A stretch of DNA of 64,000 bases from Erwinia aphidicola (GCF_014773485.1 NZ_JACXBP010000001.1:682001-746000), one strand, 5' to 3'; shown: positions 37,805 through 47,560, counted from the stretch's first letter. Numbers and translations: made by a program. The notes: a model not told the origin generated them from the letters alone.

Positions 37805-39193
37805 ATGTCTTCCGGATTAGTGACTGCAGCATATATCGTTGCTGCAATCCTGTTTATTTGCAGCCTTGCCGGGCTGTCTAAACATGAAACCTCTAAGCAG
37901 GGGAATATTTTTGGCATCAGCGGGATGGCGCTGGCGCTGGTGGTCACCATCTTTGGCCCGGACTCTGGCAACGTTGCCTGGATCCTGCTGGCGATGGTGA
38001 TTGGCGGCGCCATCGGCATCCGTCTGGCGAAGAGAGTCGAGATGACTGAAATGCCAGAGCTGGTGGCGATGCTGCACAGCTTTGTTGGCCTGGCGGCGGT
38101 GCTGGTTGGCTTTAACAGCTACCTGGACCACGGCCCGGGCCTGCTGCCGGTGATGGAAAACATTCACCTGACTGAGATCTTCATCGGTATCTTTATCGGT
38201 GCAGTGACCTTTACGGGTTCCATCGTGGCGTTTGGCAAGCTGTGCGGCAAGATCTCCTCTAAACCGCTGGCCCTGCCGCATCGCCACAAGCTGAATCTGC
38301 TGGCGCTGGTGGTGTCACTGGCGCTGCTGATTATCTTCGTGCGCAGCGACAGCGTTGGCGCTCAGACCTTTGCGCTAGTGGTCATGCTGCTGATCGCGCT
38401 GGCATTTGGCTGGCACCTGGTAGCATCAATCGGCGGGGCGGATATGCCGGTGGTGGTTTCCATGCTGAACTCCTATTCGGGCTGGGCAGCGGCGGCAGCG
38501 GGCTTTATGCTCAGCAACGATCTGCTGATTGTGACCGGTGCGCTGGTGGGTTCAAGCGGTGCGATCCTCTCTTACATTATGTGTAAGGCGATGAACCGTT
38601 CCTTTATCAGCGTGATCGCCGGGGGCTTCGGCACCGACAGCAGCTCAACCGGTGAAGGTGAAGAGATGGGCGAATACCGCGAAATCGACGCCGCAGGCAC
38701 CGCAGAAATGCTGAAAAACTCCACCTCGGTGATCATCACGCCGGGCTACGGCATGGCGGTAGCGCAGGCTCAGTATCCGGTGGCGGATATCACCGCCAAA
38801 CTGCGCGAGCGCGGTATCAAGGTGCGTTTTGGTATTCACCCGGTTGCCGGTCGCCTGCCCGGTCATATGAACGTGTTGCTGGCGGAAGCTAAAGTGCCGT
38901 ATGACATCGTGCTGGAGATGGATGAGATCAACGATGATTTCACCGACACTGACACCGTGCTGGTTATCGGCGCCAATGACACCGTTAACCCGGCAGCGCA
39001 GGAAGATCCGCGCAGCCCAATCGCAGGCATGCCAGTACTGGAAGTGTGGAAAGCGCAAAACGTAGTGGTGTGTAAACGCTCGATGAATACCGGTTATGCC
39101 GGGGTGCAGAACCCGCTGTTCTTTAAAGAGAACACGCAGATGCTGTTTGGCGATGCGAAAGAGAGCGTCGAGGCAATTCTGAAAGCGCTGTAA
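37805..39193 (+). CDS. pntB: NAD(P) transhydrogenase subunit beta PntB
   Basis: Beta subunit of the transhydrogenase. The 462 residues comprise a membrane domain with about nine helices (1-260) and the NADP(H)-binding domain III (about 285-462), with [29 protein letters not shown] and [12 protein letters not shown] as typical motifs. A terminator follows after a block of repeats. Confidence 0.97.
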   Translation: MSSGLVTAAYIVAAILFICSLAGLSKHETSKQGNIFGISGMALALVVTIFGPDSGNVAWILLAMVIGGAIGIRLAKRVEMTEMPELVAMLHSFVGLAAVLVGFNSYLDHGPGLLPVMENIHLTEIFIGIFIGAVTFTGSIVAFGKLCGKISSKPLALPHRHKLNLLALVVSLALLIIFVRSDSVGAQTFALVVMLLIALAFGWHLVASIGGADMPVVVSMLNSYSGWAAAAAGFMLSNDLLIVTGALVGSSGAILSYIMCKAMNRSFISVIAGGFGTDSSSTGEGEEMGEYREIDAAGTAEMLKNSTSVIITPGYGMAVAQAQYPVADITAKLRERGIKVRFGIHPVAGRLPGHMNVLLAEAKVPYDIVLEMDEINDDFTDTDTVLVIGANDTVNPAAQEDPRSPIAGMPVLEVWKAQNVVVCKRSMNTGYAGVQNPLFFKENTQMLFGDAKESVEAILKAL

Positions 39194-39198
39194 CAACA

Positions 39199-39325
39199 GG
39201 GGCAGGCATGCCTGACCCCTACGATCTGTGTTTGGGGAATGACATGCCTGACTCCTACGATCTGCGTCTGGGCGATGACATGCCTGACTCCTACACAGAT
39301 CGTAGGGGCGGGGCATGCCCCGCCC
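39199..39325. repeat. Repeat block downstream of pntB
   Basis: Three direct repeats with a 36-bp period start at 39207, 39243 and 39279. Each begins CATGCCTGAC(C/T)CCTAC; the first two continue with GATCTG(T/C)GT(T/C)TGGG. The third runs into a perfect 20-bp palindrome, GGGCGGGGCATGCCCCGCCC (39306-39325). The first copy is also preceded by GGGGCAGG, making its own GCATGC hairpin. This shows the palindrome element and the tandem form are one family. Confidence 0.85.
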
Positions 39326-39340
39326 GGATGTGTTCTGTAA

Positions 39341-39372
39341 GGGCTGACCGCTAGCTGGGTCAGCCCTTTTTT
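39341..39372 (+). terminator. Terminator of pntAB
   Basis: GGGCTGACC (39341-39349) pairs with GGTCAGCCC (39358-39366) around an 8-base loop, followed by six T. The same 9-bp stem occurs in the hairpin after the MFS gene at 49263-49289. Confidence 0.9.
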
Positions 39373-39373
39373 A

Positions 39374-39637
39374 TCATTTAGCGGACGGATCCTGCTCGCC
39401 AATAAACCAGTACCACAGCGGCACTGAAAGCAGCAGGGTGAAGACCACGCTATAGATGGTAATCATAAAGAACTCTGAAACATACAGCTCAACAGGCCAG
39501 GTGGAAAACGGCATATTGTACTCGTTGATCGCTCCGCCAATCATCGCCTTGGTCATCACAATGATGGCGCAAACCAGCACGCAGGCCTGAGCGGTAAAGA
39601 ACTGGCGGCGTTTCTTGCCCGGTGGAAATAGTGACAT
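39374..39637 (-). CDS. Small two-helix membrane protein in the copper receptor operon
   Basis: I do not recognise this 87-residue protein with confidence. It has a basic start (MSLFPPGKKRRQF), a first helix (FTAQACVLVCAIIVMTKAMIGG split as ACVLVCAIIVMT and KAMIGG), a polar loop (NEYNMPFSTWPVEL), and a second helix (FFMITIYSVVFTLLLSVPLWYWFI). It ends in a short acidic tail. It lies 23 bp after the TonB-dependent copper receptor gene on the same strand, so it is probably co-transcribed and may take part in copper handling, as inference from position only. Confidence 0.78.
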   Translation of the reverse strand: MSLFPPGKKRRQFFTAQACVLVCAIIVMTKAMIGGAINEYNMPFSTWPVELYVSEFFMITIYSVVFTLLLSVPLWYWFIGEQDPSAK

Positions 39638-39660
39638 GTTATGTACTCCTGTACGGTGAT

Positions 39661-41661
39661 TCAGAATTTAACGTTAACTTTTGCCCACCAGGTGCGGCCT
39701 GGCTCATTCACTGGGGTACTGGCGGAATAGCCAAAGACGCTGTTGCCTGCCAGATTCAGGTGCTCGCTGTACGCTTTATTGAAAATATTGTCGACGCCGC
39801 TGCTAATCTTGACGTTTTTCGTCACTTCATACGCGGCATTGGCGGAAAAGATGCTGAACCCGGCGCTGCGTTCGAAATCTTTGCCGACCACGTTGCCTTC
39901 ATTTAACGCGATACGGTTTTGTGGCCCCACCATACGCAGCAGGCCGGTCGTGCTCCAGCTTCCCTGTTTCCAGGTCAGACCCAGTCGGCTCTCCAGCGGC
40001 GGCATCTGCGGCAGCGGGCGACGATCCGAGCCGTTCTGCCCCCATGAATATGCCAGGCTGCCGTCTGCAGTCAGGCTCTCCGTTAATTTATAACTCAGGC
40101 CCGCTTCACCGCCCATAATTGTGGCGTTGACATTATCGGCGCGGCTGACATAAGCGTTGTTCGGATCGTAGCTGAAGAGAATAAAGTCTCTGACGTGGCC
40201 CAGGTAAGCCGAAACCCAGCCATCCATGCGCTTGCCGGAATATTTGGCGCCGATATCCAGCTGGGTGGTTTTCTCCGCTTTCACTGTGTCAAACGCCGCG
40301 CTGTGCCCGTCTGCGCCGTAGCTGGGGGAGAACAGCTCCCAGTAATCCGGGAAACGCTCCGTATAGCCCACCCCGGCATACATCATCAGCGGCAGGCTAT
40401 CCAGCGTATGTTCCAGCCGCATAAACCCGGCGGGCATTGTATCGCTCCTTGCACCCTCGCCGGAAGCGCTAAAATTGTCCACCCAGCTGCGGTCGAGTCG
40501 CGCACCGCTCACCAGCTTATTGCGCGGGTCAATGCTCCAGCTCAGTTCACCAAAGGCGCCAACATCGTGAAAGCGGGCATCTTTGCGCCAGTCGTTATTC
40601 CTGCGGTTACGATGGGTGCTGGTTTGCATATCCATCCCGCTTTTCAGTTCAAAGTCAGACCATAACCAGGTACCCATAAAGCGGCCACCAACGGTGCGGC
40701 GATCGAGCTGCATCGCCATCGGCATGCTCATATCCATATGGCTGGACATTCCCGGCATGCTGCCCGGGCTGCGCAGGCTGTAATTATCCATGATGTGATT
40801 GGCATAGTTGTAGTACATCTGTGCTTCAAATTTGTCGAGTACCTCGCCGATGTTCGATTTCTCCACCCGCATGCCGAGGCTCTCACGCTTAAACTGGGAG
40901 CCATCCATGCTGCGCCCGGCGTAGCGTGCTTCACCGTTGCCGCGCCCCGCAGTCAGCTCAACCAGCGTATCTTTATCCGGCGTCCAGCCCAGCGCGACGT
41001 CGCTGTTCCATTTGTTCCAGCGCGACGGCACGCGGTCACCGTTGCCGTCCTTGTAGTCCTGCGAAATAGAGTGGTTGCCAATCACCCGCAGATAACCCTG
41101 TTCGCTGCCCACGCTGAGGTCAGCACTCTGATCCCAGCGATTGTTCGACGCGCCCAGCAGGCTGGCGTTGCCCTGAATGCCGGGCTGGTCGAAGCGGGGC
41201 GGTTCACGGTCAAAGCGCACGGTGCCCGCCGAATTGCCCGGCCCCCAAAGTACGGTTTGCGGGCCTTTGGTGATGCTCAACAGGTCGTAACTCTCCGGGG
41301 AGATATATGAACTGGGGGCATCCATGCGCGCCGGGCAGGCACCGGGCATTTCACCGCCGTCGGTCATGATGCGCATGCGCGAGCCGAACATGCCGCGAAA
41401 TACCGGGTCACCGTTGGTCCCACCGTTACGAATCTGCGCAAAGCCCGGAATGGTTTTCAAATAGTCGGAGCCGTCGCTGGCAGGTACCGGCTGGCGCGGG
41501 GTTTTTGGCGAAGTGACAATCTCCAGCGGGGAGGTCAGCGGCGCGGTGACGGTCATCACGCCCGTCTCATCCGGCACGACAGCATGCGCCGCGGCCAGTT
41601 GTGGGCAGGCAGCAATAATCGCCACGCTTAACAGCGACAGCGGCAGGTAAATGACTTTCAT
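39661..41661 (-). CDS. TonB-dependent copper receptor
   Basis: Outer-membrane beta-barrel receptor of 666 residues with signal peptide (cleavage near AAAHA), plug domain (about 55-170; KTIPGFAQIRNGGTNGDPVFRGMFGSR, written here in parts) and barrel to the C-terminal Phe. A methionine-rich loop (GMSSHMDMSMPMAM) and the MTDGGEMPGACPARMDAP stretch in the plug are typical of the OprC/NosA-type copper receptor family. It imports or binds copper using TonB energy. It lies between the DUF2946-like gene and the 87-aa gene. Confidence 0.92.
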   Translation of the reverse strand: MKVIYLPLSLLSVAIIAACPQLAAAHAVVPDETGVMTVTAPLTSPLEIVTSPKTPRQPVPASDGSDYLKTIPGFAQIRNGGTNGDPVFRGMFGSRMRIMTDGGEMPGACPARMDAPSSYISPESYDLLSITKGPQTVLWGPGNSAGTVRFDREPPRFDQPGIQGNASLLGASNNRWDQSADLSVGSEQGYLRVIGNHSISQDYKDGNGDRVPSRWNKWNSDVALGWTPDKDTLVELTAGRGNGEARYAGRSMDGSQFKRESLGMRVEKSNIGEVLDKFEAQMYYNYANHIMDNYSLRSPGSMPGMSSHMDMSMPMAMQLDRRTVGGRFMGTWLWSDFELKSGMDMQTSTHRNRRNNDWRKDARFHDVGAFGELSWSIDPRNKLVSGARLDRSWVDNFSASGEGARSDTMPAGFMRLEHTLDSLPLMMYAGVGYTERFPDYWELFSPSYGADGHSAAFDTVKAEKTTQLDIGAKYSGKRMDGWVSAYLGHVRDFILFSYDPNNAYVSRADNVNATIMGGEAGLSYKLTESLTADGSLAYSWGQNGSDRRPLPQMPPLESRLGLTWKQGSWSTTGLLRMVGPQNRIALNEGNVVGKDFERSAGFSIFSANAAYEVTKNVKISSGVDNIFNKAYSEHLNLAGNSVFGYSASTPVNEPGRTWWAKVNVKF

Positions 41662-41823
41662 GCTTAATTCCTTTTTAAACGGTAGTTCTGTCTAAATAAC
41701 TCGTCTGGATACCCGGAATAATATTCAGGCGTGCGTGGTCCTGTGCAGGGCACATATAAAAAGGACAACGCTTTCCGACGGAGTTATCCGCAGTAAAATA
41801 ATTGTATTAATCAGCGAAAGGAA

Positions 41824-42276
41824 TTAAAGCAGCGGCGGGGCGCGAGGCTGGCAAATACCGGGGAAGAAAGTGACGTGATAAGCGGGAAGAATTAACGCGG
41901 GCGGGGTGCAGGCAATCAGGCATATCAGCCAGAAAAAGGCGATAAACAGGCAGAGCAGCAGCGGCATATGGACCAGAAGCTGGCAGTAACCGCAGGCAAA
42001 TTCGCCCATCATACCCATCTCGCTGCCCATATCATGATGCATGGCTTCACCAGAACCGGCGTGCATCATCATCGCGGCGTGGCTGGACATCACGGGCATG
42101 GACATACCATCCATCATCATCTCTACAGGGTGATGCGCACTCATTTCGCTGCCGGCGGAGGTGCGATAACTCTCCAGCGTTTTGGAAACATCCGGCGCAA
42201 TAAACAGCAGCAGTACCGCCAGAATAGCGATCAGAGCGGGCAAGCGGCGCTGTGACAGGCGATAGAATGAAACCAA
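41824..42276 (-). CDS. DUF2946-like His/Met-rich membrane protein
   Basis: Probably envelope-localised. One helix lies near the start (ALIAILAVLLLFIAPDV), followed by a periplasmic stretch very rich in His and Met (about 45-95: EMSAHHPVEMMMDGMSMPV, HAAMMMHAG, HHDMGSEMGMMGE). A CGYC motif in FACGYCQLL and a second hydrophobic span complete it. His/Met/Cys ligands of this kind suit Cu(I)/Cu(II). DUF2946 proteins are often found next to TonB copper receptors, as here. The frame opens with a TTG at 42333 without a ribosome site. I prefer the TTG at 42276, which has AGGG upstream, but the start is uncertain. Confidence 0.8.
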   Translation of the reverse strand: MVSFYRLSQRRLPALIAILAVLLLFIAPDVSKTLESYRTSAGSEMSAHHPVEMMMDGMSMPVMSSHAAMMMHAGSGEAMHHDMGSEMGMMGEFACGYCQLLVHMPLLLCLFIAFFWLICLIACTPPALILPAYHVTFFPGICQPRAPPLL

Positions 42277-42517
42277 TCTGGCAATCCCTGCAGAGTGAAT
42301 GAAAGGCGATAGTTTAGCGACTTTATTTGGCAATGTTAATGCGAACTTGAATTAATCATTATTAATTTAAGGCAAATAAAGGTCTCCCGCTGTTTTTTTG
42401 TGAGAGTACAGGTGTTGTCCACCGCCCGGGACACTATTTGGTAGTGTTTTCCAGTTTTGCCTCTGCTTAGATAAGACTCCGGCCGGACCCTACACCAATA
42501 ATTACCGGAGAACATCC

Positions 42518-43912
42518 ATGAATATCATTGCCATCACCGCCTGTCCTACCGGTGTGGCCCATACCTATCTGGCCGAAAGCAATCTGAAAAAAGCGGCGAG
42601 AAAACTGGGCCTGTCCCTGCGCGTGGAAACACAGGGTGCCATTGAGAGTCAATACATCCTTAGCGCGGAGGATATCGCGGCCGCCGACATTGTGCTGATC
42701 GCCGCAGATAAGAGAGTCGAAATGGGGCGCTTCCAGCATAAAAACATTATCGAGGTTCCGGTGGCGCGTGCGGCCAGAGATGCTGAAGGACTACTGAATG
42801 CGATAACCGGTGGCGAACTGGTGCCGCATCGCCTGGAAACCCTGAGCGAAGAGCCGGTGCCGGGTGCAGCAGGCAACAGTTCGCTGCTCTCCTCAGTCTA
42901 TGTCCATTTGATTACCGGGGTGAACCTGATGATCCCGTTTGTGGTGGCAGGAGGGATACTGATCGCGCTCAGCTTCTCTTTTGGCATTACTGCAGCCACG
43001 CCGGGGGACGCCAGTTTTAGCCCGCTGGCGAAAATGCTGGCGGATATTGGCGGCGGCTCGGCATTTGCCCTGATGTTGCCGATACTCGCGCTGGGCATTA
43101 GTCAGTCAATCAGTGGGAAAATGGGCATTGTCTCCGGCGCAGTGGGCGGCATGATGGCTATTCACACCGGTTCCGGCTTTCTTGGGGCGCTGATTGCCGG
43201 GTTTATTGCCGGCTACGTGACGCTGCTGATTGTGCGCCATATTAAACTGCCGCAGGCGATAGCCGGGCTGAAGCCGATCCTGATTGTCCCGCTGCTGAGC
43301 GTGCTGATCACCGGTGCGTTGATGGTGTGGCTAATTGGCGAACCCATCAAGCTGCTGCTGGGCTGGCTGACCGATTTCCTGAATGCGCTCGGGCACACCA
43401 ACTCCGCGATACTCGGCTTACTGTTTGGCATGATGGTGGCTTTTGATATGGGCGGTCCGCTGAATAAAACCGTTTGTATGTTCGCCATCGGGCTGATGTC
43501 GAGCGGCGTCTACGGGCCTATCGCGGCCTGCATGGCGGCGGGAATGGTACCTCCACTCGGTATTGCCCTGGCGACGCTGCTGTTCCGCCGTAAGTTCAGC
43601 CGCAGCGAGCGGGAAACGGGTAAAGTGACCTGGGTTCTGGGGCTGTCGTTTATCACCGAAGGGGCGATCCCTTATGCGGTCTCCGACCCGTTACGCGTGA
43701 TCCCGGCTATCGTGGCGGGTTCCGGACTGGCCGGGGCACTCTCGATGGCGTTTGGCTGTGCCTCACGCGCGCCGCACGGCGGGATATTTGTGATGTTTAT
43801 TCCCAATGTCATCGTCAACCTCGCTGCCTATCTGCTGGCGATTGCGGCGGGATCGCTGCTGACGGCGCTGATCCTGGGATTGCTGAAAAAAGAGCTGCCG
43901 GAAACGGCATAA
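42518..43912 (+). CDS. PTS fructose-type EIIBC component
   Basis: Inner-membrane PTS permease of the fructose-mannitol family. The 464 residues hold an EIIB domain at 1-100 with the phosphocysteine motif ITACPTGVAHTY (Cys9), then an EIIC domain (about 120-460) with about ten helices. No EIIA, HPr-like domain, kinase or regulator lies nearby, so phosphate must come from an EIIA encoded elsewhere. It resembles FruA, FrwBC or FryC-type proteins; the sugar cannot be read. CCGGAG precedes the ATG. Confidence 0.9.
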   Translation: MNIIAITACPTGVAHTYLAESNLKKAARKLGLSLRVETQGAIESQYILSAEDIAAADIVLIAADKRVEMGRFQHKNIIEVPVARAARDAEGLLNAITGGELVPHRLETLSEEPVPGAAGNSSLLSSVYVHLITGVNLMIPFVVAGGILIALSFSFGITAATPGDASFSPLAKMLADIGGGSAFALMLPILALGISQSISGKMGIVSGAVGGMMAIHTGSGFLGALIAGFIAGYVTLLIVRHIKLPQAIAGLKPILIVPLLSVLITGALMVWLIGEPIKLLLGWLTDFLNALGHTNSAILGLLFGMMVAFDMGGPLNKTVCMFAIGLMSSGVYGPIAACMAAGMVPPLGIALATLLFRRKFSRSERETGKVTWVLGLSFITEGAIPYAVSDPLRVIPAIVAGSGLAGALSMAFGCASRAPHGGIFVMFIPNVIVNLAAYLLAIAAGSLLTALILGLLKKELPETA

Positions 43913-43936
43913 AAAAGGCGGCCTGCGGGGCCGCCT
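43911..43936 (-). terminator. Terminator between the PTS gene and uspE
   Basis: AGGCGGCC (43916-43923) pairs with GGCCGCCT (43929-43936). On the minus strand the stem is followed by six U, so it best serves uspE. On the plus strand it is followed by GAACCTTTT and may also stop the PTS transcript. Confidence 0.82.
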
Positions 43937-43953
43937 GAACCTTTTAAGCAAGC

Positions 43954-44904
43954 TTAATCGTCTTCGTCGTCATCCAGTTCAACCGGTGAGGTGAAGCCGT
44001 CGGGTTTGATCGCCAGCAGATCGCAGCGCAGGTGGTCAATCACCTGTTCGGCGGTATTGCCAAGGAAGGCCGCGGACAGCCCGGTGCGGCCAATCGTTCC
44101 CAGCACCACCACACCCGCATCCAGATGTTCCGCCAGGTCAGGGATGACTTCCTCCGGCAGGCCTTTTTCAACATGAGTAAATTTTTCATCAATGCTGAAG
44201 GACTGGCGCAGCGCTTTCATCGCCACTAAATGCTGACCGCGAATCGCATCGTTATACACGCTGGGATCGAAGTCCGGCAGTTCAATCGCGATGTTAATTG
44301 GCGTGACGGGGTATGCGCCAACCAGATGCACTTCGGTATGGTTGACGCGTTCCGCCAGTTCCAGCGTCTCTTTCACCAGCTTGGTATTCAGCGGATCGTG
44401 ATGAGGTTCTTCACTGGCAAGGTTAACCGCTACCACCGCTTTACCGCCTTCCGGCCAGGCCTGGTCTTTGACCATCCAAACCGGGCAGGGGCACTTGCGC
44501 AGCAGGTGCCAGTCAGTCGGGGTGAAGACCACCGCCTGCAGGCGGTCGTGCTGGTGGGCCATCTTGATCACCAGGTCATGCTGGTTGTTCAGCACCTCCT
44601 GGATAATGGCTTCGTACGGGCGGTTATGCCAGATCACTTTGATATCAATCTGCACTCCGGCCGCGAGGTAGGCATGCGACTGCTCGCGGATCCACTCAGT
44701 GCGCTGGCTGATCACCCCTTTACGCATGGTGATGCGTTCATCAGGGGAAAGCAGGGTAGTCATCTCGTAGGAGAAGTCGTAAATAGGAAGAAAACAGGTA
44801 ATTTTACCGCCAAGGCGCTGATTCAAATAGACAGCACGGCGAAGTGCAGGCTGATCGTCCTGCTGTGGGTCGATAGCCACAAGAATGTTTTGATACTGAG
44901 CCAT
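43954..44904 (-). CDS. uspE: Universal stress protein UspE
   Basis: A 316-residue cytoplasmic protein with two tandem Usp domains (about 1-150 and 155-305); [16 protein letters not shown] opens the first. The second ends with the degenerate nucleotide-binding loop [24 protein letters not shown]. It acts in motility, cell interaction and stress survival in E. coli. The acidic tail (VELDDDEDD) is normal for UspE. It lies downstream of fnr on the same strand, 116 bp apart, as in E. coli. Confidence 0.96.
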   Translation of the reverse strand: MAQYQNILVAIDPQQDDQPALRRAVYLNQRLGGKITCFLPIYDFSYEMTTLLSPDERITMRKGVISQRTEWIREQSHAYLAAGVQIDIKVIWHNRPYEAIIQEVLNNQHDLVIKMAHQHDRLQAVVFTPTDWHLLRKCPCPVWMVKDQAWPEGGKAVVAVNLASEEPHHDPLNTKLVKETLELAERVNHTEVHLVGAYPVTPINIAIELPDFDPSVYNDAIRGQHLVAMKALRQSFSIDEKFTHVEKGLPEEVIPDLAEHLDAGVVVLGTIGRTGLSAAFLGNTAEQVIDHLRCDLLAIKPDGFTSPVELDDDEDD

Positions 44905-45020
44905 AACGATTTCTCCTTACACTGAGCGTGTCAGTTTAAAGATAGCCCAATCGCGGCAAAGGAAAAAGAGGAAAAGTTGTTGCCGGATCAATAAAATAAC
45001 AAATATTGACCCGGCAATTA

Positions 45021-45776
45021 TCAGGCCACCGTGTGGCTCTGGCCCGCAAGCTCCGAGAGGATTTGATGATTTTCAATGGTGATGTATTTGCCTTTCACTG
45101 CCAGCATGCCGCTTTTCTGGAAGCGACCGAGCAGGCGGCTGATGGTTTCAACCGTCAAACCGAGGTAATTACCGATATCGCCACGGGTCATGGTCAGGCG
45201 GAATTCACGCTGCGAGAAGCCGCGCTGGCCAAAGCGACGTGACAGGCCATAAATAAACGCAGCCAGACGCTCTTCGGCATTTTTCTTCGACAGCAGCAGG
45301 ATCATTTCCTGGTCACCTTTAATCTCACCGCTCATCAGGCGCATCATCTGTTGGCGCAGGCTGGGCATTTTACCGGAAAGGTCGTCCAGGGTTTCAAAGG
45401 GGATTTCACACACCATGGCGGTTTCTAACGCCTGGGCAAAGCTGGGGTGAGAACTGGCGCTAATGGCGTCAAATCCAACAAGGTCACCGGCAAGGTGAAA
45501 ACCGGTAATCTGCTCATCACCCTGTTCGGTGATGGTGTAACTCTTAATGGTTCCTGAACGGATCGCATAGAGTGATTTCAGTTCATCACCGGCTTTAAAC
45601 AGCGTCTGGCCTTTCTGAATCGGTTTTTTTCGCTCGATGATATTATCGAGCTGATCCAGTTCGTGCTCGTTAAGCGTGAAGGGAATGCATAGCTGACTGA
45701 TGCTGCAATCCTGGCAGTGAATAGCACAACCACCTGATTGAATGCGTCGGGTAACAATTCGCTTTTCCTGAATCAT
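45021..45776 (-). CDS. fnr: Anaerobic regulator FNR
   Basis: Oxygen-sensing CRP-family regulator that binds a [4Fe-4S] cluster. From the ATG at 45776 ([17 protein letters not shown]) it has 251 residues, one more than I recall for E. coli. The cluster ligands are Cys21, Cys24, Cys30 and a Cys near 123 (AMVCEIPF). The helix-turn-helix is [23 protein letters not shown], given here as [17 protein letters not shown]. The frame opens at 45809, but that start would include the operator. An FNR box (45796-45809) overlies the likely transcription start, indicating autorepression. Confidence 0.97.
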   Translation of the reverse strand: MIQEKRIVTRRIQSGGCAIHCQDCSISQLCIPFTLNEHELDQLDNIIERKKPIQKGQTLFKAGDELKSLYAIRSGTIKSYTITEQGDEQITGFHLAGDLVGFDAISASSHPSFAQALETAMVCEIPFETLDDLSGKMPSLRQQMMRLMSGEIKGDQEMILLLSKKNAEERLAAFIYGLSRRFGQRGFSQREFRLTMTRGDIGNYLGLTVETISRLLGRFQKSGMLAVKGKYITIENHQILSELAGQSHTVA

Positions 45777-45795
45777 GATGTACGCTCGATGATAA

Positions 45796-45809
45796 TTGAC
45801 TGACATCAA
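45796..45809 (-). promoter_or_regulatory. FNR box in the fnr promoter
   Basis: TTGAC-TGAC-ATCAA matches the FNR consensus at 9 of 10 positions. A -10-like TAAAAT (45809-45814, minus strand) places the transcription start near 45802, almost at the centre of the box. FNR bound there would block its own promoter, as described for E. coli fnr. Confidence 0.85.
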
Positions 45810-46073
45810 TTTTACATTTTTCGCTTACAGAATGAAACTCATCTGAGCAGTTTTAGGCACAATAAAAATGGGGATGTTATTGTCAAGGAATATCAATGTG
45901 AACGCGGTGTAAAATACCCGGGTTAAAGGGGGTATTATCGCCAATTCTCTCGCCCTTATGCCCTTTTGCATCATTTTATCCCCTGAACAACAGAGGTGAC
46001 CGCGGGCGGATTTTTGCTAAACTCACAGCTCTGGCCGAATAGGGTCACGACTTGATAATGACCGGGGGTGAGT

Positions 46074-46640
46074 ATGACCATCAACCTTGATGAGCTGGAT
46101 CTGTTTAAAAACGCGATGGAAGACGTCAAACCGCTGAAAGAGTGCAGCAACGTCGTGTGGATGAAGAGCCCTAAGCCCACCGCACCGCGCAAGCAGGATC
46201 TGCAGTTAGACAACCCCCTGACCAGCGGGCTGCTGGATATTGTTCCGCTTACCGTGCCGCTGGAATATAAGGCGGAAGGCATCCAGCAGGGGGTGCTGGA
46301 TAAACTCTACCTCGGCAAATACCCGCCGCAGGCCAATCTCAATCTGATTCGTCAGAGCGTTGAGCAGTGCCGCCAGGCGCTGTATCTGTTTATTCTGCAG
46401 GCGGAGCATCACGGGCTGCGTAATCTGCTGATCGTTCACGGCAAAGGGCGTGACGATCGTTCGCACGCCAATATTATTCGCAGCTATCTGATGCGCTGGC
46501 TACCGCAGCTGGAGCAGGTACAGGCCTTTTGCTGTGCGCGCACTCATGATGGCGGCGAGGGAGCCTGCTATGTCGGATTGCGTAAAAGCGAGCAGGCGCG
46601 GCTGGAAAACCGCGAGCGTCACGCCAAACGCAGCCGTTAG
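46074..46640 (+). CDS. smrA: Smr-domain nuclease SmrA
   Basis: A 188-residue Smr-family protein. The Smr domain (about 85-170) has LNLIRQSVEQCRQALYLFI as its first part, then the motif LLIVHGKGRDDRSHANIIRSYLMRWL in parts HGKGRDDRSHANIIR and YLMRWL, and GACYVGLR. Smr proteins nick DNA or cleave RNA; SmrA's natural role is unclear. The ATG at 46074 is preceded by GGGGGTGAG. Next to fnr as in E. coli, it overlaps the LysR gene by 4 bp at the 3' ends. Confidence 0.93.
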   Translation: MTINLDELDLFKNAMEDVKPLKECSNVVWMKSPKPTAPRKQDLQLDNPLTSGLLDIVPLTVPLEYKAEGIQQGVLDKLYLGKYPPQANLNLIRQSVEQCRQALYLFILQAEHHGLRNLLIVHGKGRDDRSHANIIRSYLMRWLPQLEQVQAFCCARTHDGGEGACYVGLRKSEQARLENRERHAKRSR

Positions 46641-47560
46641 CCGGAGTGGGATTTACGGATGGTCGCCAGCATAATCTCTGCACACAGCGTCAGACTGCTG
46701 CCGGAGCGGGTCATAATGCCGACCGGTTCCCCCGGGCCATGTGGGGCAATGGGCAGTGCGGCCAGCGAGTTGTGCAGCAGATCCTCTTTGATGGCGCCGG
46801 ATGGCACAAACCAAACATAGTTGTAGCGCAGCGCCAGCTGGCGTGCGAGGGAGGTCGAAGAGGTTTCGACCAGCGAGCCGGGCAGCTGGCAGCCTTGCTC
46901 CTTCAACATTGCTTCCGCCACGCGCCGTGGTGCTGTGCCCTCCGGAGAGATGACCACCGGCCACGACAGCGCCTTCGACAAGGTGACGTTGTCACTTAAT
47001 AGCGGGTGATCGGGACGCACAACCAGCCGCATCGACTCCAGGAACAGCAGTTCATAGGTTAACCCGGTCATCAAATCCGGATCGGCCATGCGGCCAATGC
47101 CGACATCAAACTCTCCCGCCTTAATTGCCGCAATCAGCACATTATTGTGCAGCGTTGCCACTTGAACGATAGCCTGCGGCTGCTGCTGGTGAAAACGATC
47201 GAGAATTGACGGTAGCATGCCCAGCGCCACGGTGGTCAGAACGCCAACGCGTAACACTTCGGGGTCTTGCTTCACCGGCAGATTAAATGACTGCCCGGCA
47301 TGATTGAGCGCATCGAGCACGCGCACCGCATGGGTCAGAAACTGTTCCCCCATGGTGGTGAGCTGGGCACCGAGACGCCCGCGTTCGAACAGACGCACGC
47401 CCGCCAGCTCCTCAAGCTCATTGAGCGTCTTTGACAGCGCAGGCTGGCTGAGAGACAGGGTTTCGGCGGCACGGCCCAGCGTCCCCTGTTGAGCAACAGC
47501 GACGAAAGTATGCAGATGGCGCAGACGAATGCGCTGATTAAACTGATATTTTTTGTCCAT
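46637..47560 (-). CDS. LysR family regulator, PcaQ-like
   Basis: A 307-residue LysR regulator: winged helix (about 10-70, LRHLHTFVAVAQQGTLGRAAETL, with SQPALSKTLNELEELAGV) and a co-inducer-binding domain. The opening and the sequence GVRLFERGRLGAQLT resemble PcaQ/GalR-type aromatic-pathway regulators. It is divergent from the aromatic acid transporter gene at 47911, whose promoter it may control. No pca enzymes lie in the window, so the inducer is unknown. Confidence 0.88.
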   Translation of the reverse strand: MDKKYQFNQRIRLRHLHTFVAVAQQGTLGRAAETLSLSQPALSKTLNELEELAGVRLFERGRLGAQLTTMGEQFLTHAVRVLDALNHAGQSFNLPVKQDPEVLRVGVLTTVALGMLPSILDRFHQQQPQAIVQVATLHNNVLIAAIKAGEFDVGIGRMADPDLMTGLTYELLFLESMRLVVRPDHPLLSDNVTLSKALSWPVVISPEGTAPRRVAEAMLKEQGCQLPGSLVETSSTSLARQLALRYNYVWFVPSGAIKEDLLHNSLAALPIAPHGPGEPVGIMTRSGSSLTLCAEIMLATIRKSHSG

